DNA of 64,000 nucleotides from Rhizobiales bacterium CCH10-E5 (GCA_001556125.1 LSIG01000205.1:27382-91381); one strand, 5' to 3'. Shown: positions 37,759-47,123, counted from the first letter of the stretch. Made by a program: numbers and translations. Notes: a model not told the origin generated them from the sequence alone.

Positions 37759-38809
37759 TCCGCGTCTTGCGGGCCTCTCGGCAGACGATTTCGCCGCCTG
37801 CGACCGCATGCTCCGCGACGGCTCGAAATCCTTCCGGGCGGCGGCGCTGCTGCTGCCGCGGGCGATCCGGCGGCCGGCGACGGCGCTCTACGCCTTCTGC
37901 CGGCTGGCGGACGATGCGATCGACGAGGGGCCGGGCGATGCGGCGACGGTGACGCGGCTGGAGCGGCGGGTCGAAAGCGCCTATGCGGCACGCCCCATCG
38001 ACCATCCGGTCGACCGCGTCTTCGCCGAGACCGTGCGCAGGTTCGGCGTGCCGCGCAGCGTGGTGATGGCGCTGATCGAGGGGCTCTCCTGGGACGCGCA
38101 GGGCAAGCGCTACGAGACGCTGGACGAGCTCTGCGGCTATGCGGCGCGCGTCGCCGGCTCGGTCGGCGTGATGATGGCGGTGCTGATGGAGCGCCGCTCG
38201 GCCGATGTGCTGGCGCGGGCGGCGGATCTCGGGGTGGCCATGCAGCTAAGCAACATCGCCCGCGATGTCGGCACCGATGCGGCGATGGGGCGGATCTATC
38301 TGCCGCTCGCCTGGCTGCGCGAGGCGGGCATCGACCCCGAGGCCTTCTTGGCCCGGCCGCAGTTCACGCCGGCGCTCGCCTCCGTCGTTGCGCGGCTGCT
38401 GGCGGAGGCGGAGCGGCTCTATGCGCGTGCCGATGCGGGGATTGCGGCTTTGCCGGCCGGCTGTCGCTCCGGCATCAGGGCGGCGCGGGCGATCTATGCC
38501 GAGATCGGGCATGAGGTGGCGCGGCGCGGGCATGACAGTGTCTCGCAGCGCGCTGTCGTGCCGGCGCGGCGCAAGCTCGTGCTGCTTGCAGGCGCGCTCG
38601 TCACCGGCTCGGGGGCGGACAATCTGGCCGCGCCTGCGCTGCCGGGCACGGCCTATCTGGTCGCGTCGGCCGCGATGTCGCAGGCGGCGCGCCCGGCCTT
38701 GCGCGGTGCGCCTCCCGCATGGTGGAATCTGGTCGGCCGGGCGACGGCGGTGATCGAGATGTTCGAGCGTCTCGGCCGGGTCGAGCGTTCCGTCGTCAGG
38801 GGGCCGTGA
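37739..38809 (+). CDS. crtB: Phytoene synthase
   Basis: 356 residues from the ATG at 37739, overlapping crtI by 20 bp. Aspartate-rich motifs are FCRLADDAIDEG and AMQLSNIARDVGTDAAMGRIYLP. KSFRAAALLLP is the conserved entry helix. It condenses two geranylgeranyl diphosphates to phytoene. It follows crtI in the dxs operon. Confidence 0.95.
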   Translation: MRPDWSDPRLAGLSADDFAACDRMLRDGSKSFRAAALLLPRAIRRPATALYAFCRLADDAIDEGPGDAATVTRLERRVESAYAARPIDHPVDRVFAETVRRFGVPRSVVMALIEGLSWDAQGKRYETLDELCGYAARVAGSVGVMMAVLMERRSADVLARAADLGVAMQLSNIARDVGTDAAMGRIYLPLAWLREAGIDPEAFLARPQFTPALASVVARLLAEAERLYARADAGIAALPAGCRSGIRAARAIYAEIGHEVARRGHDSVSQRAVVPARRKLVLLAGALVTGSGADNLAAPALPGTAYLVASAAMSQAARPALRGAPPAWWNLVGRATAVIEMFERLGRVERSVVRGP

Positions 38810-38824
38810 GGGAGGGATCGTCCG

Positions 38825-39001
38825 ATGTCGTCCAGTGCGCTGATCATCGCCGAGATGGTCCTGACGCTCGGGCTGTGCCTCGGCTTCGGCTTCTACCAGC
38901 TCTGGGACCTGCGCCGCGAGAAGGCCAAGGACGCCGCCAAGGCGGCGGAGGCCGCGCGGGCGGGCGCCGAGCCGACGGTCAAGACCTCCGCGGCATCCTG
39001 A
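38825..39001 (+). CDS. Small single-helix membrane protein after crtB
   Basis: 58 codons. A hydrophobic helix (about residues 5-24, ALIIAEMVLTLGLCLGFGFY) is followed by QLWDLRREKAKDAAKAAEAA, a basic/Ala-rich cytosolic tail. It begins 15 bp after crtB with GGGAGGGATCG upstream and overlaps the 3' end of crtC by 23 bp. I recall similar short membrane proteins near crt genes in other clusters but cannot name a family. Function unknown. Confidence 0.65.
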   Translation: MSSSALIIAEMVLTLGLCLGFGFYQLWDLRREKAKDAAKAAEAARAGAEPTVKTSAAS

Positions 39002-39917
39002 AGGGCAGCATCGCCTGCACGACCGGGTTGGCGAAGCGATCCAGCGACAGGCTCTCATGCATGGCGGTGATGCTCTCGCCCGCCATAGAGGTCGTCACCA
39101 GCGAGCGCGCATAGAAGGGCGTGTCCTCCAGCGTCTCCACCAGCGCGGCCGACCGACCGCGATCGCTGCGGGTCTCTCGCGTGATGCGCCAGCCGCTCCT
39201 TGGCAGCGTCGCGACCGGGCCGGGCTCGATGGCGGTCGCGCGGCCGTCCTCGTCGAAGCGCCAGCCGAGATCGAAGGCCGAGCCGTCGCGGCGCGTGCCG
39301 CCATAAAGAACGGCGGCGCCGTCGACTGTTGCGGCCCGCGACCAGTGCCAGCTCCGGAAACCGTCGACGAGCGGCGCATCGCCGTGGTTCATGTCGAGAT
39401 AACCTGGCCCGTTCCAGCGCAGTATGGGATCCTCCAGCGCGACCTCGACCCTGGCGAGCGGCGCAACCGGCCACCAGCGATGAGCGCCATCCGGGTTCAG
39501 CGTCACGACATGGTCGGTGATCGCCTGCGGCGTGACGCGGACCGTGCCGCGGACCCGGCGGGGCACCGGCAGCGGCATGCCGATCTCGTCGATGCCGATG
39601 GTCAGCGACGACCCGTCCCAATGCAGGGCGCTGGGGCCGATGAGGAAGCGCTCAGGCCCGACATCGACATGGCGCCGGCCGCGCTCGGTCATGGTCCAGC
39701 GGCGGGCGCCGGGGCCGTAGAGCCCGACATTCAGCGCACAATGATCCAGCGGGTCGGGCCGTCCCCGCCGCCGCGCCCAGGCGTAATAGGGCGAGAAGAC
39801 GCTGCCGACGAAGGCGATGATGCTGAGCCCGTAGCGGCCGTCGTCACTCAGCGCGTCGACATACCACCAGGCATAGCCGCCGGACGGAACCGGGATATCG
39901 AAGCGAGGTCCGCCATG
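38979..39917 (-). CDS. crtC: Hydroxyneurosporene synthase / carotenoid 1,2-hydratase
   Basis: The region from His-Gly-Gly-Pro-Arg-Phe-Asp (39917) to the stop is clearly CrtC: PVPSGGYAWWYVDALSDDG, IIAFVGSVFSPYYAW, CALNVGLYG, GYLDMNHGDAPL and FRSWHWSRA. It adds water to the carotenoid end, a step to spirilloxanthin. The start is a problem: no ATG, GTG or TTG exists in this frame for about 60 codons upstream (nearest TTG 40106, CTG 39995). An ATG at 39916 lies one frame off and is two codons from the homologous start. The 5' end overlaps crtD by about 70 bp. Coordinates give the supported region only. Confidence 0.85.
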   Translation of the reverse strand, partial: HGGPRFDIPVPSGGYAWWYVDALSDDGRYGLSIIAFVGSVFSPYYAWARRRGRPDPLDHCALNVGLYGPGARRWTMTERGRRHVDVGPERFLIGPSALHWDGSSLTIGIDEIGMPLPVPRRVRGTVRVTPQAITDHVVTLNPDGAHRWWPVAPLARVEVALEDPILRWNGPGYLDMNHGDAPLVDGFRSWHWSRAATVDGAAVLYGGTRRDGSAFDLGWRFDEDGRATAIEPGPVATLPRSGWRITRETRSDRGRSAALVETLEDTPFYARSLVTTSMAGESITAMHESLSLDRFANPVVQAMLPFRMPRRS

Positions 39918-41386
39918 AGGCTCTGCACCGCCAGCAGGCCCGAGAGCGCCACCATCGGGACGCCCGGCCCCGGATGGACGCTGCCGCCCGTCCAGTAGAG
40001 CCCCGGCAGGCGGCTGCGCGAGCCCGGCCGCTCGAAGCTCGCCATCGCGCCATGGGTCGAGCGGCCGTAGAGGCCGCCCCCCGTCGCGGGAAACAACGCC
40101 TCCCAATCCGCCGGCTGGGTCACCAGCGTCGCCCCCGGCTCGGGCGAGACCGCCAGCCCGCATTGCGCCAGCCGCGCGAGGCTCCTGTGCAGGCATGTCT
40201 CGATCTCCTCTGGCGGGAAGCGGGAACGGTCGCCGCTCGGTGGGGCGTTGACCAGGACGAGCAGGCGCTCGGGACCGTGCGGCGCATGGCCGGATTCGTC
40301 GCGATCCTGAGCGCAGACATAGACGGTCGGCTCGGACGGCAGCCGGTCCTGGCGGAAAATCGCGTCGAATTCGGCGGCGTAGTCGTTCGAGAAGAAGACG
40401 TTGTGCCGCTGCAGCGGGAAGCCGGAGCTGCGCGCGACCATGGCGAAGGTGACCGCCGAGAGCGAGCGCTGCGTCGGTCGCGTCGGCGGCGCGTGGCGGC
40501 TGGCCTCGCGGCCGAAGCGGCCGATGGCGATGGCGTTCACATCGGCATTGCTGACGATTGCGTCCGCCTGCAGGATTTCGCCCCCGGCGAGGCGCACGCC
40601 GGCGGCGCGGCCGCCCTCGACCATGATTTCGCTGACGGCCTCACCATAGCGCAGCGTCGCGCCCCTGGCTTCCGCGAGCGCGGCGAGGGTGCGCGCGAGC
40701 CGGTGCATCCCGCCCTCGACCAGCCAGACGCCCTCCTGCTCGACATGAGCGACCAGCATCAGCGTCGCCGGAGCCGCAAAAGGGGACGATCCGCAATAGG
40801 TGGCATAGCGGCCGAAGAGCTGGCGCAGGCGCTGGTCCTGAAAGCTGTGTCCGAGCGCGTCCCAGAGCGTGCCGAAGGGGCTCGCGCCCCAGAGCTGGCG
40901 CAGGCCGGCGATCCCGGCATGCTGCACCAGCCCGAGCAGGCTCGGCCGCTCGCGCGCCATGAAGCTGTCCTTCAGCGCATCGTGCAGGCCGCGCGCCTGA
41001 TCGCAGAAGGCGAGGTAGTTGCGCCCCTCGGCGGGGCTGGCGAAGGCGGCGATCGCATCGGCCGAGGCCGCGCGGTCGGCAAAGAGATCGAGCCGCTCGT
41101 TCTCGCTCCAGGCGTGGCGGGCGAGGATCGAAGCCGGGGTCAGGGTGAGGTGATCGTCGAGCCGCGCGCCAGCCTCGGTGAAGACGCGGTCGAAGACCCA
41201 GCGCATCGTCATCACGGTCGGGCCGGCATCGAGCCTGCGCCCGCCGACGGCCACCTCGCGCATCTTGCCGCCGGGGGCGTCGGCGGCCTCGACCACGGTG
41301 ACGTCAAGGCCGCGTGCGGCGAGCAGCAGGGCCGAGACCAGCCCGCCGATTCCGGCGCCGATGACGACGATGCGTCGGGTGTCCAC
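39848..41386 (-). CDS. crtD: 1-hydroxycarotenoid 3,4-desaturase
   Basis: 512 residues. RRIVVIGAGIGGLVSALLLAARG is the FAD motif (about 4-26), with GGRRLDAGPTVMTMRWVFD, RYATYCGSSPFAAPATLMLVAHVEQ and terminal GGSVHPGPGVPMVALSG. The GRYATYCGS segment is typical of CrtD rather than CrtI. It desaturates 1-hydroxy carotenoids in the spirilloxanthin route. It is divergent from crtE with a PpsR-type site in the 96-bp gap, and precedes crtC. The C-terminal tail after SLMADLAS looks unconserved. Confidence 0.93.
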   Translation of the reverse strand: MDTRRIVVIGAGIGGLVSALLLAARGLDVTVVEAADAPGGKMREVAVGGRRLDAGPTVMTMRWVFDRVFTEAGARLDDHLTLTPASILARHAWSENERLDLFADRAASADAIAAFASPAEGRNYLAFCDQARGLHDALKDSFMARERPSLLGLVQHAGIAGLRQLWGASPFGTLWDALGHSFQDQRLRQLFGRYATYCGSSPFAAPATLMLVAHVEQEGVWLVEGGMHRLARTLAALAEARGATLRYGEAVSEIMVEGGRAAGVRLAGGEILQADAIVSNADVNAIAIGRFGREASRHAPPTRPTQRSLSAVTFAMVARSSGFPLQRHNVFFSNDYAAEFDAIFRQDRLPSEPTVYVCAQDRDESGHAPHGPERLLVLVNAPPSGDRSRFPPEEIETCLHRSLARLAQCGLAVSPEPGATLVTQPADWEALFPATGGGLYGRSTHGAMASFERPGSRSRLPGLYWTGGSVHPGPGVPMVALSGLLAVQSLMADLASISRFRPAAMPGGMSTR

Positions 41387-41422
41387 TCGCTTTCTGCGTC
41401 CCCGTTGACTTCACTGCGAAAC

Positions 41423-41465
41423 TGTCCACTCTTATTGACACATAGAATGTCAGTTTGAAAGAACG
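41423..41465. promoter_or_regulatory. PpsR/CrtJ-type sites between crtD and crtE
   Basis: One exact site, TGTCCACTCTTATTGACA (41423-41440), and 7 bp further a near match, TGT-N12-ACG (41448-41465). They lie between divergent crtD (start 41386) and crtE (start 41483), so both directions can be controlled together. Confidence 0.75.
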
Positions 41466-41482
41466 CTCATTCGGAGGGTCGC

Positions 41483-42352
41483 ATGGATACCGGGACACGG
41501 ATCGAACAGACCCTCGAGGCGGCGCTGGCCGCGGGGCATCGTCAGAACTGCCCCCCACTGCTGGCCCAGGCGATGCGCCATGCCGTGTTTCCGGGCGGGG
41601 CGCGCATCCGCCCGCGGCTGACGCTGGCCGTGGCGCGGGCCTGCGAGGATACCGATCCCGCCATGGCCAGTGCGGCGGCAGCGGCGATCGAGTTCCTGCA
41701 TTGCGCCTCGCTCGTCCATGACGACCTGCCCTGTTTCGACGATGCCGACATGCGGCGCGGAAAGCCCTCGCTGCACAAGGCCTATGGCGAGCCGCTGGCG
41801 GTGCTGGCCGGCGATGCGCTGATCGTGCTCGCCTTCGAGACTCTGGCCGAGGCGCCGGCCCGACGGCCGCAGAGCCTCGGCACGGTGCTGCGGGTCGTCG
41901 GCGGCGCCGTCGGCAGCCGCGGCGGGATCGTGGCCGGACAGGCTTGGGAATCGGAACCCGCGATCGATTGCGCGCTCTATCACCAGGCGAAGACCGGGGC
42001 GCTGTTCGCCGGTGCCACCATGGCCGGCGCGGCCGCAGCGGGCGTTCCCCATCAGGACTGGCGCTGGCTCGGCGAAAAGCTCGGCGAGGCCTTCCAGGTC
42101 GCCGACGACATCCGCGATGTCGCCGCGACGCCGCAGGAACTGGGCAAGCCCTGCGGGCAGGATGCCGCGCATCTGCGCCCGAACTATGCGCTGGCCCATG
42201 GGCTCGGCCCGGCGATCGCGCATCTCGATGCGTTGGTGCTGGAGGCGATCGCCGCGATCCCTGACTGTCCGGGCCGGCAGGATCTCGGCACGCTGATCGG
42301 CCTGACGGCCAAGAGCTTCCTGCCCGAGAGCCTGCAGCGCCGCGCGGCCTGA
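41483..42352 (+). CDS. crtE: Geranylgeranyl diphosphate synthase
   Basis: 289 residues. The first aspartate-rich motif is HDDLPCFDDADMRRG and the second QVADDIRDVAATPQELGK. PGGARIRPRLTLAVARAC is the family entry. It makes GGPP for carotenoids and for the bacteriochlorophyll tail. It heads the long operon crtE-crtF-bchCXYZ-pufQBALM and is followed by crtF after 2 bp. Confidence 0.95.
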   Translation: MDTGTRIEQTLEAALAAGHRQNCPPLLAQAMRHAVFPGGARIRPRLTLAVARACEDTDPAMASAAAAAIEFLHCASLVHDDLPCFDDADMRRGKPSLHKAYGEPLAVLAGDALIVLAFETLAEAPARRPQSLGTVLRVVGGAVGSRGGIVAGQAWESEPAIDCALYHQAKTGALFAGATMAGAAAAGVPHQDWRWLGEKLGEAFQVADDIRDVAATPQELGKPCGQDAAHLRPNYALAHGLGPAIAHLDALVLEAIAAIPDCPGRQDLGTLIGLTAKSFLPESLQRRAA

Positions 42353-42354
42353 CC

Positions 42355-43521
42355 GTGCCCCCGGCCTCGGTCCCAGCCGCCGGGCCTGTCGCGGAACCGG
42401 CCCGGCCGGTCTCGCTGGCCGACCGGCTCGCGGGATGGCGCAACCGGCTGGTGGCGAGCCCGCGCTTCCAGCGCTTCGCCGCCTCTTTTCCGCTGACCAG
42501 GCCGATCGCGCAGCGGCAGTCGCAGGCGCTGTTCGATCTCTGCGCCGGCTTCGTCTACGCGCAGGTGCTGCAGGCCTGCATCCAGCTCGACCTGTTCCGG
42601 ATCCTCGACGAGGCGCCCCGCAGCGCGGCCGAGCTGGCGCCGCGCCTGGCGATGACCGAGAGCGCGACCGAGCGCCTGCTCGGGGCGGCGGCCGCGCTCG
42701 ACCTGGTCGAGCGGCGAAGCGGCGGACGCTACGGGCTCGCCATGCTGGGGGCCGCGCTGCTCGGCAATCCCGGCGTCGGCGCCATGATCGCCCATCACCG
42801 CCTGCTCTATGACGATCTCGCCGATCCGCTGGCTCTGCTGCGGGGCGAGAGCCGGCCCACCGCGCTGTCGGGCTACTGGGCCTATGCAACGGCCGAGCAG
42901 CCGGCGGCCGCGCCTCCGGCCGAGGTCGCGGCCTATAGCGCGCTGATGGCGCAGTCCCAGCATTTCGTCGCCGACGACATCCTCGCGGCCTACGACTTCT
43001 CGCAGCATCGCCGGATCCTCGATGTCGGCGGCGGTGAGGGGGCCTTCCTCTGCCGCGTCGCCGCCCAGGCCACGGCGCCGGCGCTGATGCTGTTCGATCT
43101 GCCGGCGGTGGCCGAGCGGGCGCGGCTGCGCTTCGCGGCGGAGGGGCTCTCGCTGCGCGCCGAGGTCGCCGGGGGCGACATGCACCGCGACTCGCTGCCG
43201 AGAGGCGCCGATCTCGCGACGCTGGTCCGCGTGCTGCACGACCATGACGACGCCGCCGTGCGTGCGCTGCTGCGGCGGGTGCGCGCCGCCCTCGCGCCGG
43301 GCGGGACGCTGCTGATCGCCGAGCCGATGGCTGGCTCGTCCGCGACCCGGCGCATGGCGGAGGCCTATTTCGCCTTCTATCTGCTCGCCATGGGCAGCGG
43401 CCGCGCCCGCAGCCCCGCGGAACTGAAGGTTTTCCTCCAGGAGGCCGGCTTTACCGACATCCGCTCGCTGCGCACGCGGCGGCCATTGCTGACTGGCGGC
43501 CTGACCGCCCGCGCCGCCTGA
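42355..43521 (+). CDS. crtF: Demethylspheroidene O-methyltransferase
   Basis: 388 residues, GTG start 2 bp after the crtE stop. SAM-binding motif ILDVGGGEGAFLCRVA (about 219-234), LVRVLHDHDDAAVRALLRRV and GGTLLIAEPMAG identify a class I O-methyltransferase with an N-terminal winged dimerisation domain (residues about 50-130). It methylates 1-hydroxyl groups in spirilloxanthin/spheroidene synthesis. PpsR-type sites follow it, giving bchC its own promoter region. Confidence 0.93.
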   Translation: MPPASVPAAGPVAEPARPVSLADRLAGWRNRLVASPRFQRFAASFPLTRPIAQRQSQALFDLCAGFVYAQVLQACIQLDLFRILDEAPRSAAELAPRLAMTESATERLLGAAAALDLVERRSGGRYGLAMLGAALLGNPGVGAMIAHHRLLYDDLADPLALLRGESRPTALSGYWAYATAEQPAAAPPAEVAAYSALMAQSQHFVADDILAAYDFSQHRRILDVGGGEGAFLCRVAAQATAPALMLFDLPAVAERARLRFAAEGLSLRAEVAGGDMHRDSLPRGADLATLVRVLHDHDDAAVRALLRRVRAALAPGGTLLIAEPMAGSSATRRMAEAYFAFYLLAMGSGRARSPAELKVFLQEAGFTDIRSLRTRRPLLTGGLTARAA

Positions 43522-43530
43522 CACATCATG

Positions 43531-43574
43531 TGTAATTTAAGATTGACACATGACCTTGTTCCGCTAGCTTGACA
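43531..43574 (+). promoter_or_regulatory. Tandem PpsR/CrtJ-type sites upstream of bchC
   Basis: Two exact TGT-N12-ACA sites: 43531-43548 (TGTAATTTAAGATTGACA) and 43557-43574 (TGTTCCGCTAGCTTGACA), 8 bp apart. This is the classic arrangement at the bchC promoter in purple bacteria. A TTGACA -35-like element falls inside the first site. Confidence 0.85.
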
Positions 43575-43630
43575 CTCAGGTGACGGAGCCCGGCCAGGCG
43601 GCTGGCTCCCCGACCTCGAAAGTGCTCCCG

Positions 43631-44563
43631 ATGCATGCGCTGGCAGTCCTCGTCGAAAGGCCCGAGCATCTGGTTCTCAGCCAACTGGAACTGGTTGCGC
43701 CTGCCGCTGGCGATGTCGTCGTCGCGACCGCCTGGAGTGGCATTTCGACCGGCACCGAACGCCTGCTCTGGTCGGGTCGCATGCCGCCCTTTCCGGGCAT
43801 GGGCTATCCGCTGGTGCCCGGCTATGAATCGGTCGGCCGCGTCGTCGAGGCGGGTCCGGATTCCGGGCGCAGCGCCGGCGAGCTCGTCTTCGTGCCCGGC
43901 TCCCGCGGCTTCAAGGACGCGCGCGGCCTGTTCGGCGGCGCTTCCTCCCATCTCGTCGTGGCGGGCGCCAAGGCCGTACCCATTCCCGAGACACTCGGCC
44001 CGTCCGGCGTGCTGCTGGCGCTCGCGGCCACGGCGCAGCATGCGCTGGCGGGTGGTGCGCTTCCCGAGCTGATCATCGGCCATGGCGTGCTCGGCCGCCT
44101 GCTCGCCCGGCTCGTTCTCGCCCATGGCGGCCAGCCGGTCGTCTGGGAAAGCAACCCGCTGCGGGCGACGCCGGCGCAAGGTTACATGGTCGTCTCCGCC
44201 GAGGCGGACGCCCGCAAGGACTACCGCGTCATCTGCGACGTCAGCGGCGACGCCTCGCTGCTGGACACGCTGATCGCGAGACTGGCGCCGCAGGGCGAGA
44301 TCGTGCTGGCGGGCTTCTACGACCAGCCGATCGCCTTTGCCTTCCCGCCCGCCTTCATGCGCGAGGCGCGGCTGCGCGTCGCCGCCGAATGGCGCCAGGC
44401 CGATCTCGATGTCGTCATGACCCTGATCGCCGACGGACGGCTCTCGCTGGACGGGCTCATCACCCACAGCGCTCCGGCGAACGATGCGCCGGCCGCCTAT
44501 CGCACCGCTTTCAGCGATCCGTCCTGCCTCAAGATGATCCTGGACTGGAGTGCCTGCTCGTGA
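43631..44563 (+). CDS. bchC: 3-hydroxyethyl bacteriochlorophyllide a dehydrogenase
   Basis: 310 residues from the ATG at 43631 (MHALAVLVERPEHL); the frame is open from 43580 but that GTG overlaps the operator. Marks: WSGISTGTERLLWSGRMP, YPLVPGYESVGRVVEAG, and GHGVLGRLLARL. It oxidises the 3-hydroxyethyl group after COR action. Its stop overlaps the GTG start of bchX. Confidence 0.94.
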   Translation: MHALAVLVERPEHLVLSQLELVAPAAGDVVVATAWSGISTGTERLLWSGRMPPFPGMGYPLVPGYESVGRVVEAGPDSGRSAGELVFVPGSRGFKDARGLFGGASSHLVVAGAKAVPIPETLGPSGVLLALAATAQHALAGGALPELIIGHGVLGRLLARLVLAHGGQPVVWESNPLRATPAQGYMVVSAEADARKDYRVICDVSGDASLLDTLIARLAPQGEIVLAGFYDQPIAFAFPPAFMREARLRVAAEWRQADLDVVMTLIADGRLSLDGLITHSAPANDAPAAYRTAFSDPSCLKMILDWSACS

Positions 44564-45576
44564 ACATCCAGATCCGAAATCCCGTCCCGTCGCCCGCCGC
44601 CGCCATGGCCGCCCGCCTGCGCGACGAGGCCGCCCAGCCGCAGGACGCGGTCGTCACGACCGCTCCGACCAAGGACACGCAGATCATCGCGATCTACGGC
44701 AAGGGCGGCATCGGCAAGTCGTTCACCCTGGCCAATCTCAGCTACATGATGGCCCAGCAGGGCAAGAAAGTCCTGCTGATCGGCTGCGATCCGAAATCCG
44801 ACACCACCTCGCTGCTCTTTGGCGGCAAGGCCTGCCCGACGATCATCGAGACCTCCTCGCGCAAGAAGGCGGCGGGCGAGGACGTCAAGATCGGCGATGT
44901 CTGCTTCAAGCGCGACGGCGTCTACGCGATGGAGCTCGGCGGGCCGGAGGTCGGCCGCGGCTGCGGCGGGCGCGGCATCATCCACGGCTTCGAGCTGTTG
45001 GAGAAGCTCGGCTTCCACGACTGGGGCTTCGATTTCGTCCTGCTCGACTTCCTCGGCGACGTGGTCTGCGGCGGCTTCGGCCTGCCGATCGCGCGCGACA
45101 TGTGCCAGAAGGTGATCGTCGTCGGCTCCAACGATCTGCAGAGCCTCTACGTCGCCAACAATGTCTGCTCGGCGGTGGAGTATTTCCGCAAGCTCGGCGG
45201 CAATGTCGGCGTGGCCGGCATGGTCATCAACAAGGATGACGGCACCGGCGAGGCCCAGGCCTTCTGCGACAAGGTCGGGATTCCGGTGCTCGCCGCCATC
45301 CCCGCCCATGACGACATCCGCAAGAAGAGCGCCAATTACGAGATCATCGGCCGGCCCGGCGACGTCTGGGCGCCGCTGTTCGAGGAGCTGGGTCTCAACG
45401 TCTCCGAGGCGCCGCCGGTGCGGCCGACGCCGCTGACGCAGGACGCGCTGCTCGGTCTGTTCTCCAGCGAAAGCACCGGCCGCGACGTCGTGCTGGTTCC
45501 CGCCACGCTGGAAGACATGTGCGGCCCCTCCGCCCTCAAGAAGGCGACCCTCGAAGTCGTCTACGACGCGGTCTGA
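44560..45576 (+). CDS. bchX: Chlorophyllide a reductase iron protein BchX
   Basis: 338 residues, GTG start overlapping the bchC stop (GTGA). P-loop [18 protein letters not shown], switch region LLIGCDPKSDTTSL, GPEVGRGCGGRGIIHGFELLEKL and [20 protein letters not shown] supply the two cluster-ligand Cys. It is the ATP-dependent electron donor to BchYZ, and also resembles BchL but with the COR-specific GRGIIHGFE region. Part of bchCXYZ. Confidence 0.95.
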   Translation: MNIQIRNPVPSPAAAMAARLRDEAAQPQDAVVTTAPTKDTQIIAIYGKGGIGKSFTLANLSYMMAQQGKKVLLIGCDPKSDTTSLLFGGKACPTIIETSSRKKAAGEDVKIGDVCFKRDGVYAMELGGPEVGRGCGGRGIIHGFELLEKLGFHDWGFDFVLLDFLGDVVCGGFGLPIARDMCQKVIVVGSNDLQSLYVANNVCSAVEYFRKLGGNVGVAGMVINKDDGTGEAQAFCDKVGIPVLAAIPAHDDIRKKSANYEIIGRPGDVWAPLFEELGLNVSEAPPVRPTPLTQDALLGLFSSESTGRDVVLVPATLEDMCGPSALKKATLEVVYDAV

Positions 45577-45584
45577 GGCGCATC

Positions 45585-47123
45585 ATGACCGTGCATCAGC
45601 CCCTGCCCGACGCCGCCTCCGCCCCCGCGATCAACGCGGCGGCGACGACAGGCGACGGGCTGGGCTGCCATTCCGGCCAGGAGGCGATGCGCAGCGCCGC
45701 CACCGCGGCCGGCAACGCCGAAATGCTGGAGCGCTTCGCGAAGGATTATCCGGTCGGGCCGCACGACAAGCCGCAGAGCATGTGCCCGGCCTTCGGTTCG
45801 TTGCGTGTGGGCCTGCGCATGCGGCGCACCGCGACGGTGCTGTCGGGCTCGGCCTGCTGCGTCTACGGGCTGACCTTCACCTCGCATTTCTACGGGGCGC
45901 GGCGCTCGGTCGGCTATGTGCCGTTCAATTCCGAGACGCTGGTGACAGGCAAGCTGTTCGAGGACATCCGCGAGGCGGTGTTCAAGCTGGCCGACCCCGC
46001 GCTCTACGACACGATCGTCGTCACCAATCTCTGCGTGCCCTCGGCCTCGGGCGTGCCGCTGCGGCTCCTGCCCAAGGAGATCAACGGCGTCCGCATCATC
46101 GGCATCGACGTGCCGGGCTTCGGCGTGCCGACCCATGCCGAGGCGAAGGACGTGCTGGCGGGCGCCATGCTGGCTTATGCCCGCAGGGAGGCCGAGGCCG
46201 GCCCGGTCCAGGCGCCGCGCGCCGGCCGCGAGGAGCGTCCGACGGTCACGCTGCTCGGCGAGATGTTTCCGGCCGACCCCGTCGGCATCGGCATGATGCT
46301 GGAGCCTCTGGGTCTGGCGGCCGGCCCGGTCGTGCCGACGCGGGAGTGGCGCGAGCTCTATGCCGCGCTCGACTGCGCGGTCGTCGCGGCGATCCACCCT
46401 TTCTACACGGCTTCCATCCGCGAGTTCGAAGCGGCGGGGCGCAGCATCGTCGGCTCCGGCCCGGTCGGCGTCGAGGGCACGGTCGCCTGGCTTTCGGCGA
46501 TCGGCGCGGCCTGCGGCGTGGCCAAGCCCCTGGTCGAGGCGGCGCAGAACCGGCTCGTCCCGGCGATCCGTGGCGCGCTCTCGGCGATGCCGATCAGCGG
46601 CCGGATCACGCTCTCGGGCTATGAGGGGTCGGAGCTTCTGGTGGCGCGGCTGCTCGTCGAGAGCGGCGCCGATCTGCGCTATGTCGGCACCGCCTGCCCG
46701 CGCACGCCCTGGTCGGAGCCCGACCGCGAGTGGCTGGCGGCACGCGGCGTCATGGTCCATTTCCGCGCCACGCTCGAGCAGGATCTGGCGGCGATGGCCG
46801 AGTTCCAGCCCGATCTCGCGATCGGCACCACGCCGGTGGTGCAGAAGGCCAAGCAACTCGGCATCCCCTCGCTCTACTTCACCAACCTGATCTCGGCGCG
46901 GCCGCTCTTCGGACCCGCCGGCGCGGGTTCGCTTGCCCAGGTCGTCAACGCGGCCATCGGCAACAAGGGCCGCATGGACGCGATGAAGGCCTTCTTCGCC
47001 GGCGTCGGCGAGGGCGACACCGCCGGCACCTGGCAGGACACGCCGCAACTGCATCCCGATTTCCGCGAGAAGTTCGCCCGCCGCGCCGCCAAGGCGAAGG
47101 CGGCGGCCGAGGAGATTCCGTGA
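45585..47123 (+). CDS. bchY: Chlorophyllide a reductase subunit Y
   Basis: 512 residues from the ATG at 45585. [33 protein letters not shown] carries the cluster-ligand cysteines, and [19 protein letters not shown] another. NifD/NifE-like alpha subunit of COR, which reduces the B-ring C7=C8 bond to give the bacteriochlorin. A 1-bp TGATG overlap joins it to bchZ. Confidence 0.95.
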   Translation: MTVHQPLPDAASAPAINAAATTGDGLGCHSGQEAMRSAATAAGNAEMLERFAKDYPVGPHDKPQSMCPAFGSLRVGLRMRRTATVLSGSACCVYGLTFTSHFYGARRSVGYVPFNSETLVTGKLFEDIREAVFKLADPALYDTIVVTNLCVPSASGVPLRLLPKEINGVRIIGIDVPGFGVPTHAEAKDVLAGAMLAYARREAEAGPVQAPRAGREERPTVTLLGEMFPADPVGIGMMLEPLGLAAGPVVPTREWRELYAALDCAVVAAIHPFYTASIREFEAAGRSIVGSGPVGVEGTVAWLSAIGAACGVAKPLVEAAQNRLVPAIRGALSAMPISGRITLSGYEGSELLVARLLVESGADLRYVGTACPRTPWSEPDREWLAARGVMVHFRATLEQDLAAMAEFQPDLAIGTTPVVQKAKQLGIPSLYFTNLISARPLFGPAGAGSLAQVVNAAIGNKGRMDAMKAFFAGVGEGDTAGTWQDTPQLHPDFREKFARRAAKAKAAAEEIP

